DNA from: Ifrita kowaldi
Taxonomy: Eukaryota > Chordata > Aves > Passeriformes > Cinclosomatidae
Length of the DNA stretch: 64,000 nucleotides
NCBI GenBank assembly: GCA_013398055.1
Contig: VZRS01004527.1
Location: 1 to 64,000, forward strand
Direction of reading: 5' to 3'
Every line of letters starts with the position of its first letter. Positions within the stretch are counted from its first letter, which is position 1. This document shows, one piece after another, positions 13,501-27,700 of this stretch. Made by a program: the position numbers and the translations under genes. The notes under the pieces were generated by a model. It ran no database searches. It saw only the letters and a list, made by a program, of their open reading frames with translations, and had not been told where the DNA came from.

Positions 13501-16500
13501 CTCCACAGGAAACACTTTATCATTGCCTTCCCCTAGCAGCATGTTTCTCATTGATGCTGAAGAAGTGACCCCTGCAGGGATGAGCCACTGCAGCGATTCA
13601 CGTGCGACTGCAGACCCGCAGGCAGCGAGACAGGGAACCTGTCCACGGGCCCTGGCTGCCTTCCTGCTGGAGTAGCTCTGCTGCCAGGAGCGCCCCTTCC
13701 CTTCTCTGTGCCTTTAGGAGCCTGTGGGACCTCGGGCCTGGCACACCCACTGCCTCACATACCGGGCAGAATAGTGTTAATTACATTAATCAAAGTACCC
13801 TCCTGGAGCATAAGATGATGTTTTGACATTGTGGAGAGGATAAAGCTATTTAACATTCAGGCTGTAATCCCACAGTCCTTCCCTACCCACAGAAATCCTT
13901 GGGTTTGAACATACACTGTGTTGTATGGACTTAGCGTCCTGCTTCATAGACAATTCAGTTTATGTTTAAACAGGATGAGTATGGAGTATGTTTGATCTCC
14001 CCTGTTTATTCTCACTAGCCTCTGAAGTCGAAGACCTGCTTATGCAAGCAATCTGCGGGGAGCAAGGGGAGGCTGACGTACAGGCAGCTCCTCTAGCCCA
14101 CTCTGTTCACAATAGGGTAGTTTTTGTTGCCCCTGAGATGCAGATTTTTTATACCCGTCTCCTGAACTCTGGTGTTGTGACAGCCACAGTTTCCTGGGGA
14201 AAGCTAAAGTACAACCAAGTCTGATCTAGCTGTCTCTGCATCTAGACACGACTGACCTAATTATTCCAGGCGTTTTTGCATCTCGAAGCTCTGCTGGTCA
14301 CAAGTGGTTAGTAACAGTGTGCAAACGAAACTGACTCCCCACCCCCTCTCTGTTTTTGCAGGCAGCTCTTACCAGGGCACCTACACTGTCTCGCTCTCTT
14401 CCCCAGCATGCACCCTTCTCTGTGGTTTTGATAGCCACTGTCATTCTGTATTTTGGTGCTTTCTTCTTGCATGGCTACTTTTAGACTGCTTAGAAACACG
14501 GCGTATCTCCTCCTCCATTTTAGTTCCACAGCCTTCTCCACTGTCTGCTGCTATAGCTGTTAAAAGAACTGTGTTGAGAAAGCTATTCCCCTGAGCTGTG
14601 GGATTTGAGAAATTGGTTTCTTCATTGAATAATGTATTCATGCACATTGCAATACTGTTTGCATAAGGGGGTCAGATGGAGGATGGTGGGCAACAGGCAG
14701 ATCACCAATGAAATACCTTTTGTTGCCAGGGTCTGCACTTGCCTAGGGAGCGTGAGATCGAAGTTTGGTGTCTTCTTCTGATCCAGGAAATTGCTACAGA
14801 AATTCTGTGACAAAATCACAAGACATCGGTGGAGCTGGGACACAAACCCTCGTGCTCTGTCTCTGTGACTAGTGTCCCAGCCATTTGCACCCTGCTTGAA
14901 GTGTAATTAAAGGTGCCAGGCAAAGTGGGAGGGCTCACAGTGGAGAACAGTCTAACCCCCCCTGCAAGAGCCCTGCCTCAAGACCAGAAAAGTAAACAAA
15001 GGTGTATGGAACATGAGTCCCTTGTCCTCAGTGGTTAGAAAGAAGCAAGACCTTCCCTCTCTGCTATTCTGCTCACCCTTGAGCTTTGTGCTGTTTCCTC
15101 AGGCTGCAAAATCAAGCATTTTGGATTGTTTAGAATGCTAAGTTTATTTGGTACAAAAGGGAAATATTCAGGTTTCCACTGAACTGGTAAGAACAAATGA
15201 TGAAGTGAGGAGTGAAATGGTGGGACTTGGTACCACAATAAGGGTTTAACAATTGCAGTGCCCATCCAGCAGTCAGACTGCTCAGAGTCTCTCTTCCCCT
15301 GAACTCCACTGCTGGGTCATTCTCCAGCCTCCAATGGCCAACTGTCCCCATTCATCTTCCTTGCTGTCCTACCCTGTGGAAATGTGCTAGCATCAGCTGC
15401 CATTCCACAACACACCCCTCCTCTTCGCCGGTCTGCCTCTCATCTCTCGGTTTGCTGTGCTGTTGCTCTCAAAGCACTTTCAGATCTCACTTTTCTTCCT
15501 AGAAATGTTTATTGCTGGACTTCCTTGCAGGTGAGCAAAATGAGGGATACAGGACAAGCCAGTTACCGTGTTCACTCACTTGCACCTCCGTAAGAAACAA
15601 GTGTGAGGCAGCTATGCACCAAAGCTAGGAACCACATTTTTGCTTTTTGATTTTTTTTTTATTTTTTTTTTTTTTTGGTGATTGCTTTGTGATCAGCAAT
15701 TGCTTTGTGATTTCATTTTTTGTTTTGGTGTCATTTGCTAACACCAGCAGTTGCCTCACCTTTTATATGACTGACAGGAGAAACATTCTTCTGGAAGAAA
15801 AATAGGAGCATCCACAGGAACATTCAACTACCTCTTTCATGGATTTCACCCCTCTTTTTTTTCCCCTCCAATTTTTTTTTTACTGTTTTTGTTTTATTAT
15901 GACTTCTTCCTCTCCCAACACACAGCACTTGTGACCACCCTCCCACACATCGCAGGTGCCAGCTTATCACCGCGCCATGCCTGCAAGCTTCTGAATTCTG
16001 AAAGTGGCAATACCCAGAACTGAGCAATTACAGGAGAATTTCAGGGGGTTGTTTATTTGTGCAAATACTATGTTTCTGGCACACATGCTGCAGGGAAAGT
16101 ACTGAATTCTTCACTCAGGCTATGGATCAAAACAAAACAAAAAACCACGAAAGTTTAAAATAACAGAATATAGCCATCTGTAATTTATTTTTTTTAATCT
16201 CCTGAAAAATATGTTTGTCTAGGTCCTGACGTAAGTTTTGTCCCTGGATCCATCAGTATTACAGAAAACAAGCAGATACCTTTTTCTTCCCAAACAGTAT
16301 ATTATCCTTTTCTTTTTGTAGGCATTTTGAACTGAAACTGTACTAAAATAATCTGAACATTCCCCTAGGATATCATTAATAAATGACATGGAGTCACAAG
16401 ATGTATCTGAAAAGTTTCTGGATTCATTCTCCCCTTCTTCTGATCCTCTCTCTTTTTCCTTGCGTCCAAGAGGCAGATAACTGCAAATGGAGATTTGCAA

Positions 16501-19500
16501 AGCAGTGCAGAGAATTGATTTTAATGGCAGATGCATGGCTAATCCCATGCAATGCTTTCAGATTTCAACCCCCACTTCATAGTCACCGGCTGGAAAAGGC
16601 TGCAGAGTTAATCTGTGAGCTAATGCACTTGTCTGCTAAGCATTCCTTTTCAGCACAGTCATGTGGGCACGGTGCATTGTGGCCCAGGAGGGCTGGGGAT
16701 ATGAGAGGGGCTGCTGCAGGTCTGGCTGCAGCACTGCTGCAACCCTCTACAAAGTGGTTTGGTTTGGCCCCGGGAAAGCCCCCATCTCTGGGCTCCCAGG
16801 CTTTAGGGCTGGGATCATGTGCACCCCAAGTCTATGTGCACCCACCGGTGCAGTAATGCTCCCTGGACTAAACTATGGCTGCTACTAAAGAAGGGTTTGT
16901 GGTGGGCCCCACTGGGCTCCCAAGTACCTGCACCAAACTGAGGCCTCTTTTTCCCACCACAGAGCTCTGCACTGGGCTCCTTCCCCAGCACAGGCTGCAG
17001 CGAGCCTCCTCACCCAGCAGTCTGTACACCCAGCAGCTTGTGGCCCCTCTGCAGCCACAGTTTTGGCAGCAGTGCCTTTAACTGGTGCATGTAGGTCCTG
17101 CTGTAACCTGCCCCGATTGCACTCCCCGTGTCTGTCAGAGCCCCTCTTAAAATGAGCTTTTGCTGCATTTTCCTTGGAGGATGTTAGCTGTCTGTTGGCG
17201 AGCCCTCACTTATCTGTATGCCCTGGCACAGTGATTTAAAGCTGCTAGGTGGAGTCACTGCTAATAGCAGAGCAGCAGGAGGGCAGTCTTGTAATGAAAT
17301 AGGAGTTATGTTGCCTGTTTTCAAGTATGCCGTTTAATTGTCACTAATTATGCCATGAATCATTATTATGCCTATTGTAGAGAGGTTTTTCTCTGATATA
17401 AGAAAGCAACAAGTGGTATTAGCCTTTTGGTATACCATGGTATCCACATAAGCCGTGGGCATATTACAGTGTGCATAAATCTTGCCTTTGTAGTCTGGCT
17501 GGTGTGCAGGTGATGACGGATGCAAGCAGAGACTGGAGCTCCAGGGAAGGTGTCCAGATCCCAAGGGAAAGGTCAGAAGAGACCAAACGGCTGCAGGGGG
17601 TGCTCTCTTGTGCTGTCAGGAGACAGCCCACACAGCTTGCCTCTCCAGCAGCTGTGTCCCTCAGCTCCCAGGGCAGCCCTTAGAGCAGGGTGCTGCGGGA
17701 GCTGCTGAGATGGTGGCACTGCAGGCAGTAGGTGGGCATGCAAACCTGTTCCTGGGTTAGCTTTCCCAGGAAACTCACAGCCTGCGAGGAGAGCCAGGTA
17801 AATGAAATGCTCCCAAGGGCCACTGCAACAGCAGTTGGATCCATGTTCCCAGGGTGCTCTCTTGCCTCTTGCCATGGGCAGAAGACCCTAGACTTGAACT
17901 TGAGGACCTTCCTGCAGGCCAGAAAAGACAGTCACAGGACCCTCAGGAGCAAGTTGGGCTCACCACCTGGTGACCTGCTGGGGTGCCATCGTGCAGAGCT
18001 CAAGCAGAAGGGAAAGCAGGGAAACCTGGCATCTGCTTCCCACCCAGCTTCCAAGGCTCAGATGCCTGCAACAGCATCAGTGTCCTTGAGGTTTCCATGT
18101 CCGCGCTCAGATTTGTTTGAGTTCAGCCAGAAGGCTCCAAGTTACTGCAGAAGAGGGATTATTCACAAGCAGAAACAGCTAGTTACCCCTTAGGACTTGT
18201 TTCCTTTGGATCTAGGCTTAAAATATGCAATTTTTAGCATCTGCAACTTGTTTCCAGATGAAAGGAAGCAGCTACAAAGCTGTGATGGGTACAGCACAGT
18301 TGAATGCCTCAGCAACTTGCTTCCCTGTGAAATGAAGTTCCACGTACCTCAAAGATGATCCTGAAGCAGGTGTGGAGGATTTTCCATGTCTTTTTTAAAC
18401 ATTTTTACACCAGTGAGGAGCCACAAGTGATGGATGTGATGGTGCATAGACAAGCCCGGCTGCTATCACATCTTTATTTTTTAAGTAGATTTTGGTTGTC
18501 TTGTTGTATTTGGGTTTGTGTTTGGTGTTCAAGTTTTTTAGCAGATGGTTTTGGGTTGTACAGATGTATGAGAGACATTTCTCTTCCCTCAAATGCCCAG
18601 GGAGGTTTTGTATGGATGAAGCACAAGATACATAAGGTGCTACAGGCAGAATAACACAGATTGATTACCTGAAAAACAGATAACTTGTGAATGGCCTTTA
18701 TCACTTTAAAATATATTTAAGAACAGGGAAATGACTGTGTGAGTGATTCCCAAACTGCTCAACAACAGCCTCAGTATAATCTCGGAATGTCTTTTCCTGA
18801 TTGTTGTCAGATGTTAATTAGGGAAACAAATGGACATTCACCAAAGGTGTCTGTATTTATTTCAGACTAAACTATGCTAGCCTAGAAACAGGATCAAACA
18901 ATCATCCAGAGACTACTCTTTAGCTTGTTGTTCAGCTGGCAGTAGATAACCACATTGCATCACATTTTTTAAGATATAGGGATTCAGAACTATCAACTCA
19001 GGCTTGCTCTTTAATAATTTTTGTTCTTCTTTGTGGAGAGATTTTACCTCAGAGTTCAGAGAAGATATATAATCACTCACTGCGAGACAAGAAATTATTT
19101 TACAAGAACAAATGCTGGTTGCCATGGTTTCCAAGAGGGAGAAAATCCAAGGTCATTCACTGAAAATACGCCACAACAGTCAGCAGCGAGGATACTCCCT
19201 CACCTCACCGAGTAACCCTCCCTTGTCTGTAGATACATTCCTCCTGTCTCTGTCGGTATGCAGCTTCCTGTTTAAGCCACAATAACACTGATAAGAACAC
19301 GATGTGAAAAACCTGCAATATGTCTGGAAATAAACAGTCAAGCCTGGATTTACAAGCCTGTGGGATTTCACAGTTGGCTGCTTTCTGGCTCATTCGCGCA
19401 TTTCCTGGAAAACCTGACCTACCTGCTGCATTTCCCAACCAGGGACTTGCAGGTGCAACTGTGAAACTTCCACCTGAAGGAAAGGCCAGAGTAGTCCCAC

Positions 19501-20104
19501 ATGGATGGGTTGGCACATGGACAAGCAAATGGAAAAAACACCAGAGATGGGACCCTGCACTTACAGTTATGCTAGAAAAAGTGTCAAAAACTACGTTTCC
19601 TGGGTTACTCCTCTGGGTCTGAAGTACAAGAAAAACTGTGTTTCTTTCAATGACTGAGGTTTATGGCACCATAACTGCTCCTGAATGTCTCAGTACTGAC
19701 CTATGTGCTGGTGACAGTAAAAAAGATGGCTTCAAACAAGCAAAATCCAGCTCTGTGACCCTTCAGCATCCCAACCACGATGCCAGAAGCCTTTACAGTG
19801 CTGAAAATCCAGCATATCAACACAGCGATTAGATGAAGTTTCTCCTTGAATTGGAACTGCCAGGACAAATTAATTAATAGCTAATACTATTCAGCTGTTC
19901 GTTTGAAATAACAAATTTCCATTCTATCATGAATTTACACAGGCAGGCACATAAGCTTTTTGCTCATGATTCTACAAATGCAAAATCTGTGTACACATTA
20001 TGCCATGACAAACTACAGTTTACTAAACTTGACTCATGAAAAGTAAATGCAACCCTCTGTGTCCAAAGCCTTATTAGTGTAGCAAGCATATTTCTTGCAT
20101 GAAC
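10586..20104. other. Long non-coding stretch, partly GC-richer
   Basis: No defensible gene in 9.5 kb. A GC-richer zone at about 16640-18130 contains open frames of 157 codons (16383-16856) and 153 codons (17732-18193). Their composition (runs of A, G, P, S, Q) and lack of any motif fit chance frames. A smaller CpG-bearing patch lies at about 13570-13760. Poly(T) tracts occur near 15651-15676 and 15870-15880. At 11634 the sequence TGTGGTTTAACCCC resembles the start of some avian LTRs, but no matching end was found. Confidence 0.55.
15651..15676. repeat. poly(T) tract with one A
   Basis: Ten T, one A, then fifteen T. Just downstream the 13-mer ATTGCTTTGTGAT occurs twice within 30 bp, suggesting local slippage. 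Confidence 0.9.
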
Positions 20105-20318
20105 TTGAAATTCGCAACTATCTCCCTAACCCTTTAGCACGACTGTCACCTCTGTGAAAAGCCTGTTACTCTCATGGCACTGCAGTTTTGCCATAAAGCT
20201 GCCCAAAGGCACAGAGGTGGTTTGAATTTGGGTACTCTTGCCCCAGTGTAAACAGTGCTTTAATTCACTAACACTTAACTCCCCTTGGGTATTGAGATGT
20301 CTGACCCTGACTCCCAGT
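20105..20318 (+). repeat. Exact 214-bp direct duplication, copy 1
   Basis: Identical base for base to 20826-21039 (offset 721). The repeat starts TTGAAATTCGCAAC and ends CTGACTCCCAGT, and flanks differ immediately on both sides. The content is unique-looking DNA, not a recognised transposon. The 507-bp spacer (20319-20825) is single copy. The arrangement equals a partial tandem duplication with a 721-bp period. Confidence 0.97.
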
Positions 20319-20825
20319 GAGTGTGAATGTGGTGCCTCAGTTACCAGTGCCGTAAAATCAATGACCCTTGAGTACTTGCTAATTTCCATTTCTGTCAATT
20401 TAAAAACAACAACAACAATGTATTAGATTAGAAGTGACAAGGGAAATAGCTACATTTAAGTTATAGAAATAACATTTTGCAGTGGGCCATTGGCTGCACT
20501 GTGTGCACAAATGCAATTCAACTTGCCAAGCCACCATCTCAGCAACTGAACATCTTGTGCAGGGAGAAAAATCTTTGTTATTAGAGCACTGGAGAGTGTA
20601 CAGGCTGCCAATGCAACCAACTCCTTTTTTGACAAGGTTTCTGGAGCCAGATAGGCAAGAATTCTAGAGTGGGACTAGACCTTCTGCTGCTAGCTTGTCA
20701 TTCAAATCAGAAGAGATCGATGTACAAGTTAATTATAGAGAAAGAGAAGCACAGATGGAAATTCAAGGGCTGAATTTTACAAAAGATTTAAGAACCCAAG
20801 CACTGTTTAAGTCCTGCTTTCAGCA

Positions 20826-21039
20826 TTGAAATTCGCAACTATCTCCCTAACCCTTTAGCACGACTGTCACCTCTGTGAAAAGCCTGTTACTCTCATGGCA
20901 CTGCAGTTTTGCCATAAAGCTGCCCAAAGGCACAGAGGTGGTTTGAATTTGGGTACTCTTGCCCCAGTGTAAACAGTGCTTTAATTCACTAACACTTAAC
21001 TCCCCTTGGGTATTGAGATGTCTGACCCTGACTCCCAGT
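20826..21039 (+). repeat. Exact 214-bp direct duplication, copy 2
   Basis: Second copy of 20105-20318 with no mismatch found on reading the rows side by side. No Ns surround it. Either a very recent duplication or an assembly error would explain perfect identity. Confidence 0.97.
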
Positions 21040-21584
21040 CTTCGGAGGCTTTTATCAGAAGTACAAATAGAAATTCCACAAGTGGTAAATAATTAGAAAT
21101 GTTCCTCATCTGGTACTGGCAAGGAAGTCCGTGCACTCAGCAGCTGTGACCCTGGCCTGGAAAACTGAAGAATAACACCCTCTGTTGGTCTACCTCTGAC
21201 TCATTATCTGTCCTTGAAGGAATCATGTTGACCTCACTGTGTCCTGATTTTCCCAGCTTTTCTAATAACAATGATTTGTTCCCACACTGAAGCTATCAGG
21301 TCGGAAAGTGCTAACAATTATTTCTCTCTGACCCCTTTGTGAAAGTCAGAGGGACCTCTTCTACAAGAGTTCAGATGCTGACCCCTCTTAATTTCCACAC
21401 GAAAGTGTCTTTTGATCTGTCTTGTCTATGTTTTCGGCCTCAGGTCTAAATTGTTGAGTGAGTCAGATATATGGGGTTTGACTGGTCATATCCCCAAAAA
21501 TGCTATTTGGTCAGGAAATCTACTCTGTATAGGTATAGGTACTTTAGTTGAATGCACGTATTCATAATATATGTACAGGAATTA

Positions 21585-21705
21585 TTTTTTTTTTAAATAA
21601 AAAGGAAAATAAATAGGAAAGAAAAGAAAAAAAAAGAAAAAGGTAAAGAAAAAGGAAAAAATAAAAAGAGAAGGAAAACAGAAACTGAGAAAAAGTGAAA
21701 CCATA
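21585..21705. repeat. T run followed by A/G-rich low-complexity tract
   Basis: Ten T are followed by about 110 bases made almost only of A and G (AAAGG, AAAGAAAAG type units). It is degenerate, so probably an old poly(A)-derived microsatellite. Confidence 0.85.
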
Positions 21706-24700
21706 AATACATTAAAAATATGTTGCCAATACATTTTGGTTTTAATTATGTTACCTCTGCCTGCAGATGTGAAATACTTAAAAATATGCCACTCTGTTTA
21801 AAACAAAACTATTCAATATTGAAGACTATATTGTACTGTCCAGCAGTACCAGAGCATTCACATGACTTGGAAGTCCTAACAAACAAAGAAGAACACAGTT
21901 GCAGACTGTCTGTGTAATAAACCAACAAACTATTTTGATGATGTATATAGAAATCACTACTTTTGCACAAACTTTCCTTTCTGAACTTTAAAAGAAGCAA
22001 GTTTGATTTCCTTAAGGAGTCTGCAGGGAATCTGTGTTAGGCATTGCAACGGTACCTGCTATGCCAGCAGAGTTGGTAATTTCTTTCCCTCTCCTAGTAC
22101 ACATACCTAAGATGAAATTCCTGCAGTTTTCCCTTGCTACATTGAAGATTTCTATCAGTTTTCTGCTCACTATATCATCGCTTTTTCTGTGCAAGGCTGT
22201 ACCACAATCTGACACAAGCTGCGCTGAGGAGGGGAGGGACACATATAGAGACCATCCTTACAATGTAATGTTCTTACTTAATGTTTAAAATACCATTTAG
22301 GTTGCCTCTATCTTTCCCTTCCACATTATTCCTATAGAAGTTCTCATTTTCAAAGTCTTTGTTTTCTCTTTTTCTCTCATGTTTTTCCTTTTCCCGTGTT
22401 TTTATTTGGTTGGGGTTTTTAAAATTCTTTTTAAAAGCTTTCCATCTCACAACTTAGCTTACTTCTTGATTCAGTTCCTCTGGTGGAATTTCCTCATTGC
22501 AAAACTCCCCTTTCCCAGCATGTACATGTGCACAATCCATGGCCCTCCCCATGATTTTCTCTCTGCTAGTTTTCTCGCTGTATCTCCAACTTTTCCCTCC
22601 CCTTGTCCTCAAGGCCACTCCGCTCTCCCGCGCCTGCCCAGCAGCACCTCTCATCTCTCCTCCAAACCTCAGCCTCCCTGCTGATTCTCACCCACACACA
22701 AGAAGAGGGCCTGTAAGAAAACAATAAGCAAATTTTGCAAAGAGGTATATAGGTGTATACATAATTTTAGTATTTTCCATCTTCCGACTAATCATCATTT
22801 GCTTACCACCTATACATGCTAATCTTCTGGTACAGGTTACAGCTGTTTGCCAAAATTGCTCTAATACCAAGAAAACAACCTTCAGTATGGCAGTTAAGTG
22901 ATTAAAAAGAAAATGTCTCCCACAATGTCACAGTAAAAGTAACAGACTACATCTCCCAGCACATCTTATGGGCAGGAAACATGTTCCCATTTTCCAGCCA
23001 CCCTCTCAGCATGAACTACAGAAACAAAAGTTTTTCTTCATCCCACTAATTTACTCTTGTTCTCCATGAAGGAATTGATGCTGTCATTTTCATCCTTTAG
23101 ATTTTAGTAATTCAGATGCCAGTGTAATTCACGCCTTCTCTGATCCTACTTTTGTCCCCTGCTGGTGGCTTGGGACAGGAGTTTGCATGTGCATGTACAC
23201 AATGCATGTGCATGGAAGATGGTTTTGTGAATTTATCGATGCTGCATCTAAGAGTAAAATAAAAAGATATGAGAGACAAGCTGGGTCTGACAATATTATT
23301 GTACTGATCGTTCACGTATTCTTGTAGGGGAAGACTGGCACAACACCATGAAACAGTCTTGAACCAATAAATATCTTCTGATGTAATAAATAGGGAAATG
23401 TGTTTTCAGTTCCTGCTTCCTACATCACAAAGACACATCATGTGGACCAAATCAAATTATATACAAAAATAAGGAAGGAGGAAAGAGCCGGGTATATCTG
23501 CTTTATGTCATCTCATAATAAAGGAAAAATTCCCCCATTTCTGACCAACAAGTCAATTGAGATGAGTATATCATATTAATAAAATCATAAATCCCCAGTG
23601 TTATTAGTGTAATCTTATAATATTTGTTTCCCAACTACAGTTTTGTTCAAGTGAACTTCAGCTGATTTTAGAGCCAGAAGACAAAATCCTTTTGTGCTTC
23701 ACACAGAAACATCTTGGGAGTACCGATAAGGAAGAAGATCAAGTTACCTGGGCATGAGCAAATGGAGAACCTATCTGTAACCATCTCCTGTCGCATCTCG
23801 TGTGAATTGTAGCCTGGTAAAGATGGGCAGTTTCTGTGATCCAGGCTTTGAGCACTCCTGTAGAGATATGGAAACATCATCTCTTTAGTTGAGTTGATGG
23901 TCTCATGTCAGACCTCAAAATCTCATTCTATCATTTTATCCCAGGTGGTGAATTTCTGGGATGTTTTCAAGATTCACTCTTTCACTGTTGTTTCAACCAA
24001 CCACTGTTGCTTCCTCTTGCAGCTGGTCTTTTAAAAATTATCCTTCTTGCCCTGCTGGCCAAGAATACATGTGTTTCTGGGTCCAGAATCCACGGGGACT
24101 GGGGCCACTGGTAAAGGAGTGAATCCAAATCTCTCCTGTACTATCCCAGCTGCCTGGGAAAGTCCTATGTGGGAACTTGGCTGTGCTTGCCAGTGTTGAA
24201 TTAATTACTGTGAGGTGTAAAGAGCATCTGTAAAAGGCTAGAAGGTTCAGGTGCTGTTAGAGAACTTTGGCAGAAACAACAGGATGAAGCTGAGGAGTGA
24301 TTAAGAGGCTCTGGAAGACAAGCAAGGACATGGAAAAGAAAGTGTTTTAAACCTGTGTGCTTATGGATAGAGGAAGCCTTCTGCTGGTGCTGCAGATCAG
24401 CAGAGCCCAGGAGGTCACCAGGTTTTCCCAAACAGGAGGGTTCAACCCCATTGTGGGTGGATGCCCTGCCATTAGCAATAAATGAAAGAAAGTGTCAGGA
24501 GGCTGCCTAGGAGCTGTCTGGGAGCAGTTCTTTGGGTGATGCAAGGGTTTGGGTCACAGGCTCATCAGGGTTTTAGTGGCCTATAGCTAGCAAAGGTGAA
24601 GGTATTAACCAGCACTCCTCATCTGCCCGGTGTGGGCATTGTGAGAAGGATGTGACCCCCAGGGCACCTGGGCTGCGAGCTGCTCCTCTGAGATGGGCAG

Positions 24701-27700
24701 CTGTGGGGGCAGCAGCAGGGTCTCTGCAGAAGCCAGGTGAAGAGGTCTGCTCTCTGATCTGCTCCCTTCTTTCCCAGTGCGACCTTTATGCTGAATATGC
24801 AAAGAAAGGCTGCTAAGAGCAGCCCTCTGGGTGCCTCATGGGAATCCCACCCCACTGCCAGATTTCGCTGCCCTGTGGCCTATTGCCCATTCGTACAAAG
24901 CAGAACTCATGGCCCAGACAATCTCCTTTTGTCTCATCCTTCTACAGGCAGCTGTTTTCCTCTTGGCTTGCAGAGGACTTAAGCTGGCATTTATCCTCTG
25001 TAATAAAACAAGAAATGTGTCCACCTTGGCCTCTGTCCAGCATTTTGTCCAGCGGCAGCAAAGAGATCTGTGGTGGGTACAGCTGGAGGTCAGGCAGTGG
25101 GGATGGGGAGAAAGGCTGCTTACAAGACACTAATTGCACTGTATGCAACTCTCTCATGTCTTTCCTCTCTCTTTCATGCCCGTATTTCTGAAAGGCCAAT
25201 AACCACCTTATTGTTTCCATCTCTACAGCAATTCCATTCTTTCTGTTGCTCTTTCTTTAGTACATAACTGGTCCACAAGCTGGAAGCTATTTGGCGTTCA
25301 GTGCTCCCTTGGAAGCATTATTTGGTTAATGCTTCAGCAGAAACAGAGACACTTGTGCTTGATTTTATACAGTTTGAGGTTTTTCTCTGTCTGACCCGCC
25401 TTCTTCCAGAACAAAGCCTCAGCCTGAAATGCTGAACTGGAAGGACACAAAGACCTGATGCAAATGGAGATAGTATAAGTCTGATGAAGCTGAAACAAAA
25501 CCAAACACAGATCCTGGTTGTCTGCGTGGTTACTCCTTCCTCCTTCTTGCAAATAATAAATTTGCCTCCTGTAGTTTTTCTGCTTTTCTGCTGTCTTTAC
25601 TCTGGCCAGTTCATAAGACAGCTGCCTGTCATTGGGGGAAACAATGATATGCATTCCTTGCTGCCACTGTATGCCACCTCCTGCTTCCGACAGAAAACAG
25701 AGAGTAGGTTTAAGTGACATCAACCTCACTTCTACCTTTTTGCTGTCCACACCTTCTCTGCTCTGTCTGCAGCCTGCCACTCTTCTCCACTAAACTGGAT
25801 TTTGTTGGGCTGACCAAGTGACTGTTCATCACCTATTCCCCCTCAGACCACTAAGGTTTGAAACAACAACAGGTTTCATTAAGAAGATGTAGGATTCCTC
25901 AAGATGCTCCATCTTGGCTTGAAATCAAAAGCAAAGGGTGTTGAATAATTAGTGTTGGCCTGTGTATCCATGTGAGGCTAGAGAGACAGGGCTGAGTATG
26001 GAAAATCACATCACTCTCTATAAACATTAACAGCCTCCTCATATCTGTTGGAACAAGTTTGCTGAGGTCATGGATTAACTCACAACATTTTCCTATTCCA
26101 TACTGAAATTCTTTTTAACAAAATATTAAATAAACATACATACAAGTGTGTTTCCAAGCCAAAAAATACATAATCTCAAAAACCACGTAATTATTATAAA
26201 TACATAATCATGAGAAGGTTAAGAAACTGGAGGCTTGGGAAAGGAAAACCTTTGTTCTTGGACCTTTCTTACCATATCAAACAGATGATTCCTTCTACTC
26301 TAACCTGACAGGACTTCTTGTGAGATCTTGACTCATCTACAGTTAAATGCTTTGTCTATACTTCTTACTCTCACTGCTGTCTAGGAAATGAGATAAATTG
26401 TCGGGAAATCTATGTATAATATCATTAACATCCTTGGCAAATGATGCAGAAACTGACACTTGCTGGGTTGAATGTTGCTCTGGGGCTGAGTGAAAATATC
26501 AAACACTCCTGTGCCTTTTTCATGGCTCGTGTAAACAAAGTTAGCACTTGCATGCATATTGCCTTTCCAGGTAAGCTTTCAATTAATATGGATGCCCTTT
26601 TACATTAAAATCTCAAAGGCCACTCTCCAGGAAAGGGTCTGTTCCTACATTCAGACTCCTTCCTAGTTACTGTAATGACTCTAGATTAAGACGTTATCAA
26701 CCTGAAATGCCAATGATGTTGGCAAGCAGCCAGTTTGGGATACACGAGTGAATTCGGGTATGAATAAAACTGTTTAACTTAAAATCCCCCATGCTGGGAA
26801 GAGAGGGAAAACAAATAGCAAGCCTGCTGTGCAATAAATCCATTCCACTGAGTTACTGCACAGAGACAACTGGGTGCATATTTATCATTTTCCCTCTAAG
26901 TATTAGGTCTGGTTTATTTCATATTTTTTCTGTGGCCTAATCTTCCTTAGAAGCCCCCATTTTGTTTTGCTTTATTATTATTAATGAAATATTACTCTTG
27001 CAGAAATTTGGAAAAAGGCATGAAGCTACCATCATGACTGGAGGACAGGGACATGGTATTAGTGGCTGGAATGAACAACTGGTTCCCATAGAGAATCTGG
27101 GAAAAAGAAGCTCTGTTACAGCCCTCCAAGGTGGACAGAAGAGGTAGTCGTTCAAAGGACCCTCTCACAGTGCCCCGTAAATTGATACTGGCGTGTGTGA
27201 AGTACTTCACCTACAGTTGCAACACTGAAGTGAAAGATAATGAAATACCTCAGCAGTGTGCAAGAGGGATCCTATTGCCCCTAGGACAGCAACTCAGCAC
27301 TTGGATGAAGCGTAGCTCAGCTCCGCACACCAAGCTGCCTTTGCTCCAGCACCATGGAGTAGCTGTCCTTGGGAAGCGAAGAGGACTACTTTTCTCAGGG
27401 ATTGATCTCAGTGAATCCTCACATTTAGCCTGAGTGATCAGTCTACAAATCGGGATTTGTTCAAAAAACCACATAAGGATGAAAATGCACCTATCTTGTA
27501 ATGAGCCTGACATACCGTTCTTGCATCTCTTTCAGTCAGCAGGAAGCAAGAGGGTTTGCGATGTATAGATTACAATTTAATCATAGCTTCAACAAAGATT
27601 GAGTGTATTTACTTGGTATGAAAAATACATGCTTTTATGTCACCTTTTTTCTTATAAAAAAGGCTGAAGGGTAAGTTCTGAGTTGGGCACTTAGAAACAT

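Noticed and set aside
16383..16856. Open frame of 157 codons on the + strand, starting with a hydrophobic segment
   Set aside because: It runs into a GC-rich stretch with Ala/Gly/Pro/Ser-rich composition, shows no domain or motif, and overlaps other equally open frames.
17732..18193. Open frame of 153 codons on the + strand
   Set aside because: GC-rich region with reduced stop frequency. The peptide has no recognisable motif, and the opposite strand is also open.
25334..25780. Open frame of 148 codons on the minus strand
   Set aside because: No motif recognised, no splice context supporting an exon, and ordinary intergenic base composition.
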